Shown here: positions 1 to 11,670 of the stretch, piece after piece | How positions within the stretch are numbered: the first letter of the stretch is position 1 | How the letters are laid out: every line of letters begins with the position of its first letter | Assembly: GCF_003254505.1 (NCBI RefSeq) | Contig: NZ_QFYP01000001.1 | Coordinates: 3,642,001 to 3,706,000, forward strand | Direction: 5' to 3' | Origin: Phenylobacterium hankyongense | Lineage (GTDB): Bacteria; Pseudomonadota; Alphaproteobacteria; Caulobacterales; Caulobacteraceae | DNA length: 64,000 bases | Position numbers and translations under genes: made by a program | The notes under the pieces: model-generated | Databases searched by the model: none | The model's input: only the letters and a program-made list of their open reading frames with translations | What the model was told of the DNA's origin: nothing

Positions 1-1006
1 GAGGTCCTTCACCATCTGATATGGCTGCAGGACGTAGGAGCGGATCTGGTGGCCCCAGCCGATGTCGGTCTTCTGGTCCTCCAGCGCCTGCTGCGCCGCC
101 TCGCGCTTCTGCAGCTCCAGCTCGTAGAGCCGGGCGCGCAGCATCTTCCACGCCTCTTCCCGGTTCTGGTGCTGCGAGCGGCCCGCCTGGCAGGCCACCG
201 CCACGCCGGTGGGGATGTGCGTCAGGCGCACGGCGCTGTCGGTCTTGTTGATGTGCTGACCGCCGGCGCCTGAGGCGCGATAGGTGTCGGTGCGCACGTC
301 GGCCGGATTGATCTCGATCTCGATGGCGTCGTCGACCACCGGATAGACCCAGATCGAGGCGAAGCTGGTGTGCCGCCGGGCGCTGGAGTCGTAGGGCGAG
401 ATGCGCACCAAGCGATGGACGCCGGCCTCGGTCTTCAGCCAGCCGTAGGCGTTGGTCCCCTTCACCTGCAGGGTCGCCGACTTTATGCCGGCCTGTTCGC
501 CGGTGGTCTCTTCGATGATCTCGACGGTCATCCCGTGCGCCTGGGCCCAGCGGGTGTACATGCGCAGCAGCATGCCGGCCCAGTCGTTGGACTCCGTGCC
601 GCCGGCGCCGGAATTGATCTCGACGTAGGCGTCGTTGCCGTCGGCCTCGCCGGCCAGCAGGGCTTCGAGCTCGGCGCGGCCGGCGCGCTCCTTCAGGCCC
701 TTGAGCTGGGCGCGGGCCTCGTCGAGCGAGGCCTCGTCGCCTTCTTCATCGGCCATTTCCGCGTAGCCGATGGCGTCGGCCAGGTCACGCTCCAGCGAGC
801 GGACGGCGTCGACCTGCGAGGCCAGCCGGGTGCGCTCGCGCATCAGCGCCTGGGCGGCGGCGGCGTCGTCCCAGAGGGTCGGGTCCTCGACCCGGGCGTT
901 CAGTTCGTCCAGCTTGCGGAGCGCGGGCTCCCAGTCAAAGACGCCTCCTGAGCAGTTCAACCGACTGCTCGATGTCAGCCTTGGCGGCCTCGACATCCAA
1001 TCTCAT
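1..1006 (-). CDS. prfB: Peptide chain release factor 2 (3' end outside window)
   Basis: RF2 recognises UGA and UAA in the ribosomal A site and triggers peptide release. The GGQ tripeptide that enters the peptidyl-transferase centre is encoded at 256-264. The stop-codon recognition tripeptide at 391-399 reads Ser-Pro-Tyr instead of the enterobacterial Ser-Pro-Phe, which I believe is normal for alphaproteobacteria. Translation starts at ATG 1004-1006 ([14 protein letters not shown]) and meets an in-frame TGA after 23 codons at 935-937. The rest of the protein is in the +1 frame, so synthesis needs the classical RF2 frameshift. The C-terminus lies beyond position 1. PBP1a and an amidase gene follow upstream on the same strand, an order I associate with Caulobacter. 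Confidence 0.95.
935..949 (-). other. prfB programmed +1 frameshift site
   Basis: Read on the minus strand the site is AGGAGG CGT CTT TGA C. An internal Shine-Dalgarno-like AGGAGG (944-949) sits three bases before the slippery CTT (938-940), followed by the in-frame TGA (935-937) with C as next base. The spacing is the same as in the E. coli prfB site. When RF2 is scarce the ribosome slips from CTT to TTT and reads GAC, so RF2 autoregulates its own synthesis. Confidence 0.95.
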
Positions 1007-1055
1007 GGGGAAACTCCCGAAACACGTGGGCCGGCGGGATAGCCCGCCGCCCGGA

Positions 1056-3455
<2,400 letters not shown>

Positions 3456-3546
3456 CTTCGACTGGCCTCCGGAGGCGCCCCGCCCCCTTCAGCCTCCGTC
3501 TAACGTGCATCGCGCCGGGCGCCAACGGGGCCCGGACGTCGCCGCG

Positions 3547-4755
3547 TCAGCGCGCCGCAAGCCGCGTGGCTTCGGCGAAATAGTCGTCGATGGAGTCGCC
3601 CACGGCGTTCACCAGGCGGCCGCGGGTCTCCGGATCGCTCAGGAACTGCTCGTCCTCGCGGTTGGAGACGAAGCCCATCTCCAGCAGCACCGCCGGGACG
3701 TTGGGCGCCAGCAGCACCATGAAGCCGGCGTCGCGATGGCTGCGGCGCAGCAGCGGCGCCTTGCCCTCGATGCGGCCGACCAGGGTCTGGGCGAACTCGG
3801 CGGAGCGGTTGCGGGTGGCCCGCTGGGTGAGGTCGAACAGGATGTCGCTGACGCCGCGGTCGGCCGTCAGGCTGGCCTTCATGAACCAGTCGTCCTTGTT
3901 GACGAAGCGCGCGGCGCGGGCCGAGGCCTTGTCGGACAGGGTGTAGACGCTGGCCCCGCGGAGCTGCGCGTCGGGTCCGGAATCGGAGTGCAGGGAGATG
4001 AACAGGTCGGCGTCGGCGCGCTGGGCGATCCGCACCCGACTCTCCAGCGGCACGTAGACGTCGGCGTCGCGGGTCAGCACCACCTTGTAGCGGCCGGTGC
4101 GCTCCAGCCGCGCCTTCAGGGCCTTGGCCGCCGCCAGGTTGATGTCCTTCTCCAGGCCCTGCTCGCCGTGCGCGCCGGGATCGTGGCCGCCGTGGCCGGC
4201 GTCGATGACGATCACCTTCTTGAGCGGAAGCGGCGCGGTCTTGCCCGCCACGATCTGGCCGCGCAGGATCAACGGCGGCCCCCCGGCCGCCTTGGTCAGC
4301 CGCACCTCGCCCGGCGCGGCGGCGGTCACGTCGACGACGTAGCGGTAGTGGTCGACCCCGTCGGCCGGCGGCAGCAGGAAGCGGCGGCTGACCTTGGCGT
4401 CGGCCGCCAGGTCCATCTGCAGCCGCGCGCCGCCCCCGGTCTGGTCCACCAACCAGCTCTTCACCAGGCCCTGCCCTGCGCCCTGCGCACCCTCGGTGGA
4501 GACGCCGGACAGCACCAGCACGACGCGGCGGTCGGCCGAGCCGTCGGAGATCACCTTGCCGCTGACGGCCTGGTCGAGGTCGATGACGATCCGGGTCTGC
4601 GTGGCGTCGCCGCCGAGGCGGACCTTCAGCAGCCCCGCAGTCGCGGTGGCGGCATGGGAGACGGCGACCGCGGCCACGCACGCCAGCGCGACCGCCGACG
4701 CCGCGATGGCGAGCCCCCGGATTTTCCCCACAACCTGCACGACGCGAACCAACAT
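3547..4755 (-). CDS. amiC: N-acetylmuramoyl-L-alanine amidase (AmiC type)
   Basis: This zinc amidase cleaves the stem peptide from MurNAc in periplasmic peptidoglycan during daughter-cell separation. The 402-residue protein starts with a signal/anchor sequence (about 12-36), continues with an AMIN domain that targets septal wall (about 42-150), and ends with an Amidase_3 domain. Zinc-site motifs are visible: DAGHGGHDPG, a downstream Glu in the ESR region, HSDS, and the late LLEMGF carrying the catalytic Glu. No other ATG lies close to the chosen start. It lies upstream of PBP1a and is divergent from rne. Confidence 0.92.
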   Translation of the reverse strand: MLVRVVQVVGKIRGLAIAASAVALACVAAVAVSHAATATAGLLKVRLGGDATQTRIVIDLDQAVSGKVISDGSADRRVVLVLSGVSTEGAQGAGQGLVKSWLVDQTGGGARLQMDLAADAKVSRRFLLPPADGVDHYRYVVDVTAAAPGEVRLTKAAGGPPLILRGQIVAGKTAPLPLKKVIVIDAGHGGHDPGAHGEQGLEKDINLAAAKALKARLERTGRYKVVLTRDADVYVPLESRVRIAQRADADLFISLHSDSGPDAQLRGASVYTLSDKASARAARFVNKDDWFMKASLTADRGVSDILFDLTQRATRNRSAEFAQTLVGRIEGKAPLLRRSHRDAGFMVLLAPNVPAVLLEMGFVSNREDEQFLSDPETRGRLVNAVGDSIDDYFAEATRLAAR

Positions 4756-5186
4756 TTTTGTCTCGCCACCCTAAGGATTCTGTTTGGCGATAGAAGCGCC
4801 TATATAGACGCAGGCACCGTAGCCAATCGGTTAACGAGACGTTTCCGCCGACAGGGCGGATCGGTTCGGCTTTCCTTTTTGGGTTCGGTGTTGCTAAAGT
4901 CCGGCCGCGCGGCGAACCGCTCAAGCTTCTGAGCAGAGCCCAGGTCGCGCGAAAACAAAGCCAGCGTCGGCTTCGACCGATCATCGGCCACGACGCATCA
5001 TCCGATCCGCGCCACTCAAGGCGCGCCTAGGAACACACCTGATGGGCTGCGCAGCTCAAGCCAATCCTCGGCCTAGGGCCGCCCGAGACGCCGCTTCCGG
5101 CGTCCTCCGGGCCGGCGCGCGCGTCCATCCCATGCACCGGCAGCGCTCGGGCCAAGACCCCACTGCGCGCCGCGGAGATTCAATTA
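4756..5186 (+). promoter_or_regulatory. Divergent amiC/rne intergenic region, likely rne leader with hairpins
   Basis: These 431 nt between amiC and rne hold no convincing gene. An AT-rich TATATA lies at 4801-4806 and could be a -10 element for either direction. Several short hairpins lie closer to rne. The best is a perfect 7-bp stem closed by CTTC (5087-5093 with 5098-5104). Weaker ones are GCTCA/TGAGC (4919-4923 with 4930-4934) and the GGCCTAGGGCC palindrome near 5070. Enterobacterial rne is autoregulated through hairpins in its long 5' leader. A comparable role here is inference, since the sequence is not recognisably similar. Confidence 0.4.
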
Positions 5187-7874
5187 ATGTCCAAGAATAT
5201 GTTGATCGACGCCGCCCACGCGGAAGAAACGCGTGTGGTGGTGGTCGACGGTACGCGCGTTGAAGAATTCGATTTCGAGAGCTCCAACCGCAAACAACTC
5301 AGAGGGAATATCTATCTCGCCAAGGTGACGCGCGTTGAGCCGTCGCTGCAGGCCGCCTTCATCGAGTACGGCGGGAATCGTCACGGCTTCCTGGCCTTCA
5401 ACGAAATCCATCCCGACTACTACCAGATCCCCACCGCCGACCGCGAAGCGCTGATGCGCGAAGAGGCGGAGGACGAGGACGAGCACCACGAGCCGCGCGG
5501 CCGCCGGTCGAGCGCGGCCTCCGCCGAATCCTCGGAAGACGAGGACGAGGAAGCCGACGCCGTCTCCGATGACGACGACGACGTGATGGAAGAAGAGGTC
5601 GCCCGGCGCCGCCGGCGGCTGATGCGCAAATATAAGATCCAGGAAGTGATCCGCCGCCGGCAGATCATGCTGGTGCAGGTCGTCAAGGAAGAGCGCGGCA
5701 ACAAGGGCGCGGCGCTGACCACCTACCTGTCGCTGGCCGGCCGCTACGGCGTCCTGATGCCGAACACCGCCCGCGGCGGCGGCATCAGCCGCAAGATCGA
5801 CACCGCCACCGACCGTAAGCGCCTGAAGGGCATCGTCCAGAGCCTCGACGTGCCGCAGGGCATGGGCCTGATCGTGCGCACGGCCGGCGCCAAGCGCACC
5901 AAGGCCGAGCTGAAGCGCGACTACGACTACCTGCTGCGGCTGTGGGAGAACATCCGCGAGAAGACCCTGCACTCCATCGCCCCGGCGCTGATCTACGAGG
6001 AAGAAGACCTCGTGAAGCGGGCGATCCGCGACCTCTACGACAAGGACATCGACGGGGTGTTCGTCGAGGGCGAGGCCGGGTTCAAGGAAGCGCGCGACTT
6101 CATGCGCATGCTGATGCCCAGCCAGGCGAAGAAGGTGCAGCTCTATCGCGAGCCGACGCCGCTGTTCGTCAAGCACCGGGTCGAGGACCACCTCAGCCAG
6201 ATCTATTCGCCGGTCGTGCCCCTGAGGTCCGGCGGCTATCTGGTGATCAACCAGACCGAGGCGCTGGTCGCCGTCGACGTGAACTCCGGCCGCTCCACCC
6301 GTGAGCGGAATATCGAAGCCACGGCGATGAAGACCAACATGGAGGCGGCCGAAGAGACCGCCCGGCAGCTGCGCCTGCGCGACCTGGCCGGCCTGATCGT
6401 CATCGACTTCATCGACATGGATGAGTCGAAGAACAACCGCGCCGTCGAGAAGAAGCTCAAGGACTGCCTGAAGGACGATCGCGCCCGCGTGCAGATGGGC
6501 AAGATCAGCGCCTTCGGCCTGATGGAGATCAGCCGCCAGCGCCGCCGCACCGGCGTGCTGGAAGGCACCACCCACGTCTGCGAGAACTGCGGCGGCACCG
6601 GACGGGTCCGTTCGGTGGAGTCCAGCGCGCTGGCCGCGCTGCGTTCGCTGGAGTTGGAGGCGCTGAAGGGCGGCGGCGAAGTCACCCTGACCCTGCCCCG
6701 CGCCGTCGGCCTCTACATCCTCAACGAGAAGCGCGCCCACCTCGCCCGACTGCACCAGACGTTCGGCCTGTTCGTCACGGTGGTGATCGACGACGAGATG
6801 GCCCACTCCGACGTGCTGATCGAGCGGACCTCCATGGAGACCCGCGCCGAGCACGCCGCGGTCATCCAGGCCCCGGCCGTGACTTATGAGCCGGTCGCCG
6901 AGGACGACTTCGACGACGAGGCCTACGAGGACGAAGACGAGGAAGAGGAAGACGAGGAGGCCGACGAGGAAAACGAAGGCGGCGTGACCGCCGTCGCCGA
7001 CCGCGCGCCCCGCGTCGACCGCGACGAGAGCCATGAGGACGGCGACGGCGCCCGTCGCGGCGGCCGCCGCCGCCGCCGGCGTGGCCGCCGCGGTGACGAG
7101 CCGCGCGAGGTCCGGGAAGCCGGCGAAGCATCCGCGCCCGCCCCGCGTCCGGAAACCCCGCACGCCGACGACGACGAAGGCGGGCACGGCGGACGCCGCC
7201 GGCGCCGCGGCCGCAGAGGCGGTCGCCGCATGCGCGACGACGCCCGGCCGCAGGACACCTTCGCCTGGACCCGCCCCTGGGTGCCCTACGGCGACGATCC
7301 GTTCGTCTGGTACGACCCGGCGGAAGACCTGAAGCCGGTCGCCGCGCCCGCCAACGACCGCGAGGCGCCCCGCCCCGCGGCGGCGGCGGCGGAAGTCGCC
7401 CAGGCGCCCGCGCCCGTCGTCTCCAGCCCCCGCACCGAGAGCGGCGATGAGGAGGTCTGGGTCGAACTGCCGGCGCTCGAGGACAAGCCGAAGCGCGCCC
7501 GTCGAGGCCGTGGACGCGGCCGCGGCCGCGACGAGGCCGAGGCCCCGACCGAGAGCGCTGCCCCCGAGGTTGCCGTGTCGGAGCCCGAGACCGTCGCCGA
7601 GCCCGCGCCGGCCCCGGAGCCCCTCCCCGAGCCGGTGGCGGCCAATTCCGACGCTCCGCCGGCGCGCAAGCCGCGCAGCCGCAGCCGCAAGGCGGCCACC
7701 GCCGAGGCCGACGCCGCGGCCACGCCGGTCGAAGCCGCTACGCCCGTAGCGGTCGAGCCGACGCCGGAACCCGAGCCGGCGGCGGTCGCTGCGCCGGCCC
7801 CGCGCGTCCCGGATCCGGCGGAGATCTCCACCCCGCCGGCCGCGCCACGCAAAGGCTGGTGGCGGCGCGGATGA
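5187..7874 (+). CDS. rne: Ribonuclease E, degradosome scaffold
   Basis: RNase E is the main mRNA-decay and RNA-processing endonuclease. The 895-residue protein has an N-terminal S1 region (about 38-170) interrupted by a very acidic insertion (about 92-138), as in other alphaproteobacteria. Catalytic Mg ligands are Asp364 (in AVDVNSGR) and Asp407 (in VIDFIDMD), with the same 43-residue spacing as E. coli D303/D346. The zinc-link CENCGGTG gives Cys465 and Cys468. From about 575 on, the protein is a low-complexity scaffold of acidic runs and Arg-rich blocks. The last ten residues, APRKGWWRRG, contain the GWW motif that binds PNPase in Caulobacter. The start ATG follows a CGGAG sequence. Confidence 0.97.
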   Translation: MSKNMLIDAAHAEETRVVVVDGTRVEEFDFESSNRKQLRGNIYLAKVTRVEPSLQAAFIEYGGNRHGFLAFNEIHPDYYQIPTADREALMREEAEDEDEHHEPRGRRSSAASAESSEDEDEEADAVSDDDDDVMEEEVARRRRRLMRKYKIQEVIRRRQIMLVQVVKEERGNKGAALTTYLSLAGRYGVLMPNTARGGGISRKIDTATDRKRLKGIVQSLDVPQGMGLIVRTAGAKRTKAELKRDYDYLLRLWENIREKTLHSIAPALIYEEEDLVKRAIRDLYDKDIDGVFVEGEAGFKEARDFMRMLMPSQAKKVQLYREPTPLFVKHRVEDHLSQIYSPVVPLRSGGYLVINQTEALVAVDVNSGRSTRERNIEATAMKTNMEAAEETARQLRLRDLAGLIVIDFIDMDESKNNRAVEKKLKDCLKDDRARVQMGKISAFGLMEISRQRRRTGVLEGTTHVCENCGGTGRVRSVESSALAALRSLELEALKGGGEVTLTLPRAVGLYILNEKRAHLARLHQTFGLFVTVVIDDEMAHSDVLIERTSMETRAEHAAVIQAPAVTYEPVAEDDFDDEAYEDEDEEEEDEEADEENEGGVTAVADRAPRVDRDESHEDGDGARRGGRRRRRRGRRGDEPREVREAGEASAPAPRPETPHADDDEGGHGGRRRRRGRRGGRRMRDDARPQDTFAWTRPWVPYGDDPFVWYDPAEDLKPVAAPANDREAPRPAAAAAEVAQAPAPVVSSPRTESGDEEVWVELPALEDKPKRARRGRGRGRGRDEAEAPTESAAPEVAVSEPETVAEPAPAPEPLPEPVAANSDAPPARKPRSRSRKAATAEADAAATPVEAATPVAVEPTPEPEPAAVAAPAPRVPDPAEISTPPAAPRKGWWRRG

Positions 7875-7921
7875 CCGACTAGATTCCGACCGGGCGTGGG
7901 GCAGCTTTTAGAGAGTAGAGC

Positions 7922-9322
7922 ATGGTCTCCACTGCCCGGTCGATCTCTCGCATCGCGCTCGCCGTCACCTTGTCGGCGAGCCTGGTGTTGCGGGCCGCCC
8001 CCGCAGCCGCCCAGCAGGGCGAGTCGCTGATCCGCGACACCGAGATCGAGCAGATCCTGCACGACGACGCCGATCCGATCTTCAGGGCGGCCGGCATCGA
8101 TCCGAAGACCGTGCAGATCGCGCTGATCGGCTCCAAGGAGCTCAACGCCTTCGCCGGACCGGGCGTGATGGGCGTGAACACCGGCCTGATCCTGCAGACC
8201 AAGAATCCCAACGAGCTCCAGGGCGTCATCGCCCACGAGGTCGGCCACCTCGCGGCCGGCCACAGCGCCCGCTCCGGCGAGATGCAGCACGCCGGCATGG
8301 TGCCCTTCATCCTGACCATGGGGCTGGGCGTGCTGGCCGCCATCGCCGGCTCGGGCCAAGCCGCGGCGGGACTGGTGGGCAGCGCCGGCTACTTCGGAAC
8401 CCTGGGCGCCATCGGCTACAGCCGCGAGCAGGAATCCCGCGCCGACCAGGCCGGCGCCACCTTGCTGGAAAAGGCCGGCCTGTCCGGCCGCGGCCTGGCC
8501 GAGTTCTTCGACAACTTCCGCTACCAGGAGGTCTTCGCCGAGGCCCGCCGCTACCGGTATTTCGTCGACCACCCGCTGTCGTCCGACCGCATCGACGCCC
8601 TGCAGAGCCGCGTCGCCGCCCAGCCGCACTACAAGGAGGTCGACGGGCCCGAGGCCATCGCCGAGCACGAGATCATGAAGGCCAAGCTGGACGGGTTCAT
8701 CAACCCGCAGGTCTCGATCGTGAAGTACGCCGAGACCGACAAGGCCTACCCGGCCCGCTACGCCCGCGCGATCGCCTACTACCAGATGCGCGAGCCGGAC
8801 AAGGCGCTGAAGCTGATCGACGCGCTGATCGAGGAGCAGCCGGACAACCCCTATCTCTGGGAACTGAAGGGCCAGGTGCTGTTCGAATTCGGCCGCGCCA
8901 AGGAGGCCGAAGCGCCGCAGCGCAAGTCGGTGGCGCTGAAGCCGGACGCGCCGCTGCTGCGCGTCAACCTCGGCCAGACCCTGATCGCCCTCGACGACAA
9001 GGCCAAGGTCGACGAAGGCGTGGCCGAGCTCCGCAAGGCCCTGCTCAAGGAAGGCGACAACGCCGTCGCCTGGCGGCTGCTGGCGGAGGCCTACGACAAG
9101 CGCGGCGACGACGGGTTGGCCCGCCTCGCCACCGCCGAATACAATTTCAGCATCGGCGATGCGACCCAGGCGCGGATCTTCGCCATGCGGGCGCGGGAGA
9201 AGCTGGCCAAGGACACGCCGGAATGGCGCCGCGCCACGGACATCGTACTGACGTCCAAGCCCAGCAAGGACGACCTGAAGGACCTGGCGCGCGAGGGCTC
9301 CATCACCAGCGCCCGGCACTGA
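7922..9322 (+). CDS. Periplasmic M48-family metalloprotease with TPR domain (BepA-like)
   Basis: This is probably an envelope quality-control protease acting on misassembled outer-membrane proteins, by analogy to E. coli BepA. The 466-residue protein has a Sec signal peptide (about 1-31, ending AAPAAAQ), the zinc motif HEVGH (His105, Glu106, His109) and the third ligand Glu171 in ESRAD. A hydrophobic stretch at 125-165 lies between the zinc motifs, and TPR-like helices fill the C-terminal half from about 275. The gene starts 48 bp after rne on the same strand, and a DsbA-like lipoprotein gene follows 40 bp later. Family assignment is firm; the substrate is inference. Confidence 0.88.
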   Translation: MVSTARSISRIALAVTLSASLVLRAAPAAAQQGESLIRDTEIEQILHDDADPIFRAAGIDPKTVQIALIGSKELNAFAGPGVMGVNTGLILQTKNPNELQGVIAHEVGHLAAGHSARSGEMQHAGMVPFILTMGLGVLAAIAGSGQAAAGLVGSAGYFGTLGAIGYSREQESRADQAGATLLEKAGLSGRGLAEFFDNFRYQEVFAEARRYRYFVDHPLSSDRIDALQSRVAAQPHYKEVDGPEAIAEHEIMKAKLDGFINPQVSIVKYAETDKAYPARYARAIAYYQMREPDKALKLIDALIEEQPDNPYLWELKGQVLFEFGRAKEAEAPQRKSVALKPDAPLLRVNLGQTLIALDDKAKVDEGVAELRKALLKEGDNAVAWRLLAEAYDKRGDDGLARLATAEYNFSIGDATQARIFAMRAREKLAKDTPEWRRATDIVLTSKPSKDDLKDLAREGSITSARH

Positions 9323-9361
9323 GCCTTCGCAAACCGCTCCGGTTCCCCTATCTGGGCTGCC

Positions 9362-10090
9362 ATGACCCTGATTTCCCGCACCCTGCTCGCGCTCACCGCC
9401 GCCCTTGCCCTCGCCGGCTGCCAGAAGGCGGACGACGCCGCCTTCGGCCAACGGGTGCACGCCTATCTGATGGCGCACCCCGAGGTGATCCGCGAGGCTG
9501 TCCAGAAGCTCAACGAGAAGGAGCAGCTGGCCGCCGCCAAGGCTTCGACCGAAGCGCTCGGCAAATACCGCGCCCAGCTGGAGCGCGATCCGCGCGACTT
9601 CGTGGCCAATCCCGACGGCAAGTTCACGGTGGTGGAGTTCTTCGATTACCGCTGCGGCTACTGCAAGCTGGCCGCGCCGGAGGTGGTGAAGCTGATCCAC
9701 GACAATCCGGACATCCGCTTCGTGTTCAAGGAATTCCCGATCTTCGGCGAGGTGTCGGACACCGCCGCCAGGATCGCGCTGACTGCGCCCGGCAAGACCA
9801 AGGGTCTGCAACTCTACCAGACCTGGATGGGCGAGAAGGCCCTGGACGAGGCCGCCGTCGACCGCCACCTGCAGGAAGCCGGCCTCGATCCCGCCGCGGT
9901 CCGCAAAGCCTCGCAGGACCCGGCCATCCAGCGCCAGCTCACCGACACCCGCCAGCTCGCCCAGGCGCTGCACATCGAAGGCACGCCGGCCTTCATCATC
10001 GGCGACACCCTGGTGCCGGGCGCCGACATGACCGCGCTGCGCGCCGCGATCACCGTGGCCAAGGCGGGCAATCTCAAGAAGCTCGGCTAG
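9362..10090 (+). CDS. DsbA-family thiol:disulfide oxidoreductase, lipoprotein
   Basis: This thioredoxin-fold protein probably oxidises or isomerises disulfides in the envelope. The 242-residue precursor has a lipoprotein signal with lipobox LAGC (lipidated Cys20). A helical segment precedes a thioredoxin domain with active site CGYC (Cys98, Cys101) in FFDYRCGYC, and a cis-Pro loop GTPAF near residue 215. The organisation resembles DsbA/Com1-like proteins of alphaproteobacteria. The adjacent M48 protease suggests a shared envelope-protein quality-control role (inference). A small Cys-rich exported protein encoded near 34 kb would be one conceivable substrate. Confidence 0.88.
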   Translation: MTLISRTLLALTAALALAGCQKADDAAFGQRVHAYLMAHPEVIREAVQKLNEKEQLAAAKASTEALGKYRAQLERDPRDFVANPDGKFTVVEFFDYRCGYCKLAAPEVVKLIHDNPDIRFVFKEFPIFGEVSDTAARIALTAPGKTKGLQLYQTWMGEKALDEAAVDRHLQEAGLDPAAVRKASQDPAIQRQLTDTRQLAQALHIEGTPAFIIGDTLVPGADMTALRAAITVAKAGNLKKLG

Positions 10091-10162
10091 GGCCTCCGTT
10101 CGACCGGGCCCGAGGTCTGGTCTAGGGTTCTTCAGGCGCCGTCGGGGCGCGGGACGGACCAG

Positions 10163-11668
10163 ATGACCGAACGGGTTCTGGTGATCGGCGCGGGCATGGC
10201 CGGCCTTTGGACGGCGCTGGCGCTCGCCCCCACGGGCCGCGAGGTGCTGCTGCTGGAGCGCGATCCGCCGCCGCCGCCCGGCGGGGTAGAAGCCGCCTTC
10301 TCCGACTGGACCCGGCGCGGCGTGGGGCACCTGCGGCACAGCCACGCCTTCCTGGCCCGCCTGCGGCTGCTGATCCGCGACCAGCACCCGGAGTTGCTGG
10401 CCGAGCTGCTGGCGGCGGGCTGCCGCGAACTGGGCTTTGACGGCACGCTGACCGCCCTGCACCGGCGCGCCTACACGCCGGAACCGGTGGACGGCGACCT
10501 GGTGATCCTCACCAGCCGCCGCACCACCCTGGAGTGGGTGATGCGCCGCTACGTGGAGCGCCTGCCCGGCGTCTCGATCCGCTCCGAAACCTTCGTCCGC
10601 GCCCTGCGCATCGCGCCGGGGCCGACGCCGGTGGTGACCGGGGTCGAGATCGACGGCCCGGAAGGTCCGCTGGAACTCACCGCCGACCTGGTGGTGGACG
10701 CCGCAGGCCGCACCTCGTCGGCCCTCGAGCAACTGGTCGCCGCCGGAGCCGCGGTCGGCGAGGCCTCGGAAGGCGCCGGCGTCATCTATTTCACCCGCCA
10801 CTACCGGCTCAACCCCGACGCCTCGGAGCCGCCGCGCGGCGGCAAAGGGCCCGCGACCGGCGACCTGGGCTATCTGAAGTTCGGCGTCTTTCCCGGCGAC
10901 AACGGCTGCTTCTCCGTCACCCTGTGCGTCCCCGAGGTCGAGGAGGAGCTGCGCAAGGCGGTGGTCGATCCGGCGATGTTCGACGCCATCTGCGCCCAGC
11001 TGCCCGGCCCCGCGGCCTGGGTGGAGCCCGAGCGGGCGAGCGGCGTCAGCCGGGTGTTCGGCATGGGCCAGCTGGAGAGCCTCTGGCGGGACCTGGCGCC
11101 CGGCGGCCGACCGGCCGTGCTGGGGTACTTCGCCGTCGGCGACAGCCTGGCGCGCACCAATCCGCTGTACGGGCGGGGCTGCTCCTTCGCCGCGGTCTGC
11201 GCCTATCTGCTGCGCGACGCTCTGGAGGCGACGCCGGACCCGGCCCAGCGGCTGCTCCGCTACCGCGCCGGCGCGGACACCGAACTGCGGCCCTACTATC
11301 AGGTCATGCGCGACGCCGACCGCGCGGCCGTGCGGCGGGCCCGCCAGATGCTGACCCCGGCTTATCGTCCAACCCTGAAGGCCCGCCTGACCCGGAGCTT
11401 CTTTCAGGACGGGGTGGCGATCGCCGTACGCTCCGACGTCGAACTGCTGCGCGCGGCCTTGCGCGGCTTCCACATGCTGGAGCACCCGCAGGCCTGGCTG
11501 AAGCGGCCGGCCAATCTCGCCAAGGTGCTGAGGTACTGGGCCCGCGGGCGTCGGCGCAACGCCGAGGCCTATCCCGCCAAGGCCGGGCCGGGACGCGAGG
11601 AGATGATGACCGCCGTCGGTCTGTCGCCCAGCCTCGACATCGAGCGCCTGCGGGCGCAGGCGGCCTGA
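10163..11668 (+). CDS. FAD-dependent oxidoreductase/monooxygenase, PHBH-fold
   Basis: This 501-residue flavoprotein has the dinucleotide motif GAGMAG (Gly9, Gly11, Gly14) at the N-terminus, an Arg-containing segment SRRTTLEW, the DAAGR motif around residue 180, and a second FAD motif ending in GDS near residue 335. These define the p-hydroxybenzoate hydroxylase/geranylgeranyl reductase-like superfamily. The substrate cannot be read from the sequence. There is no membrane segment or signal peptide. It is not ThiO-like despite the nearby thiSG genes. It converges on the SDR gene, whose stop codon lies 2 bp beyond. Confidence 0.75.
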   Translation: MTERVLVIGAGMAGLWTALALAPTGREVLLLERDPPPPPGGVEAAFSDWTRRGVGHLRHSHAFLARLRLLIRDQHPELLAELLAAGCRELGFDGTLTALHRRAYTPEPVDGDLVILTSRRTTLEWVMRRYVERLPGVSIRSETFVRALRIAPGPTPVVTGVEIDGPEGPLELTADLVVDAAGRTSSALEQLVAAGAAVGEASEGAGVIYFTRHYRLNPDASEPPRGGKGPATGDLGYLKFGVFPGDNGCFSVTLCVPEVEEELRKAVVDPAMFDAICAQLPGPAAWVEPERASGVSRVFGMGQLESLWRDLAPGGRPAVLGYFAVGDSLARTNPLYGRGCSFAAVCAYLLRDALEATPDPAQRLLRYRAGADTELRPYYQVMRDADRAAVRRARQMLTPAYRPTLKARLTRSFFQDGVAIAVRSDVELLRAALRGFHMLEHPQAWLKRPANLAKVLRYWARGRRRNAEAYPAKAGPGREEMMTAVGLSPSLDIERLRAQAA

Positions 11669-11670
11669 AG

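Noticed and set aside
935..1006. prfB as a frameshifted pseudogene
   Set aside because: The break has the exact programmed-frameshift signals (AGGAGG, CTT, TGA, C), so it is regulated expression and not decay.
4801..4806. TATATA as a firm -10 box for rne
   Set aside because: No -35 element at 16-18 bp spacing could be found on either strand, so I only mention it in the leader entry.
5040..5263. Small protein gene inside the rne leader
   Set aside because: The frame runs into the rne coding region out of frame, has no ribosome binding site and gives an Arg/Gly/Ala-rich product typical of chance.
7286..7874. Repeat array in the 3' part of rne
   Set aside because: The repetitive look comes from Ala/Pro/Glu/Arg codons of the disordered scaffold, not from DNA repeats of defined unit.
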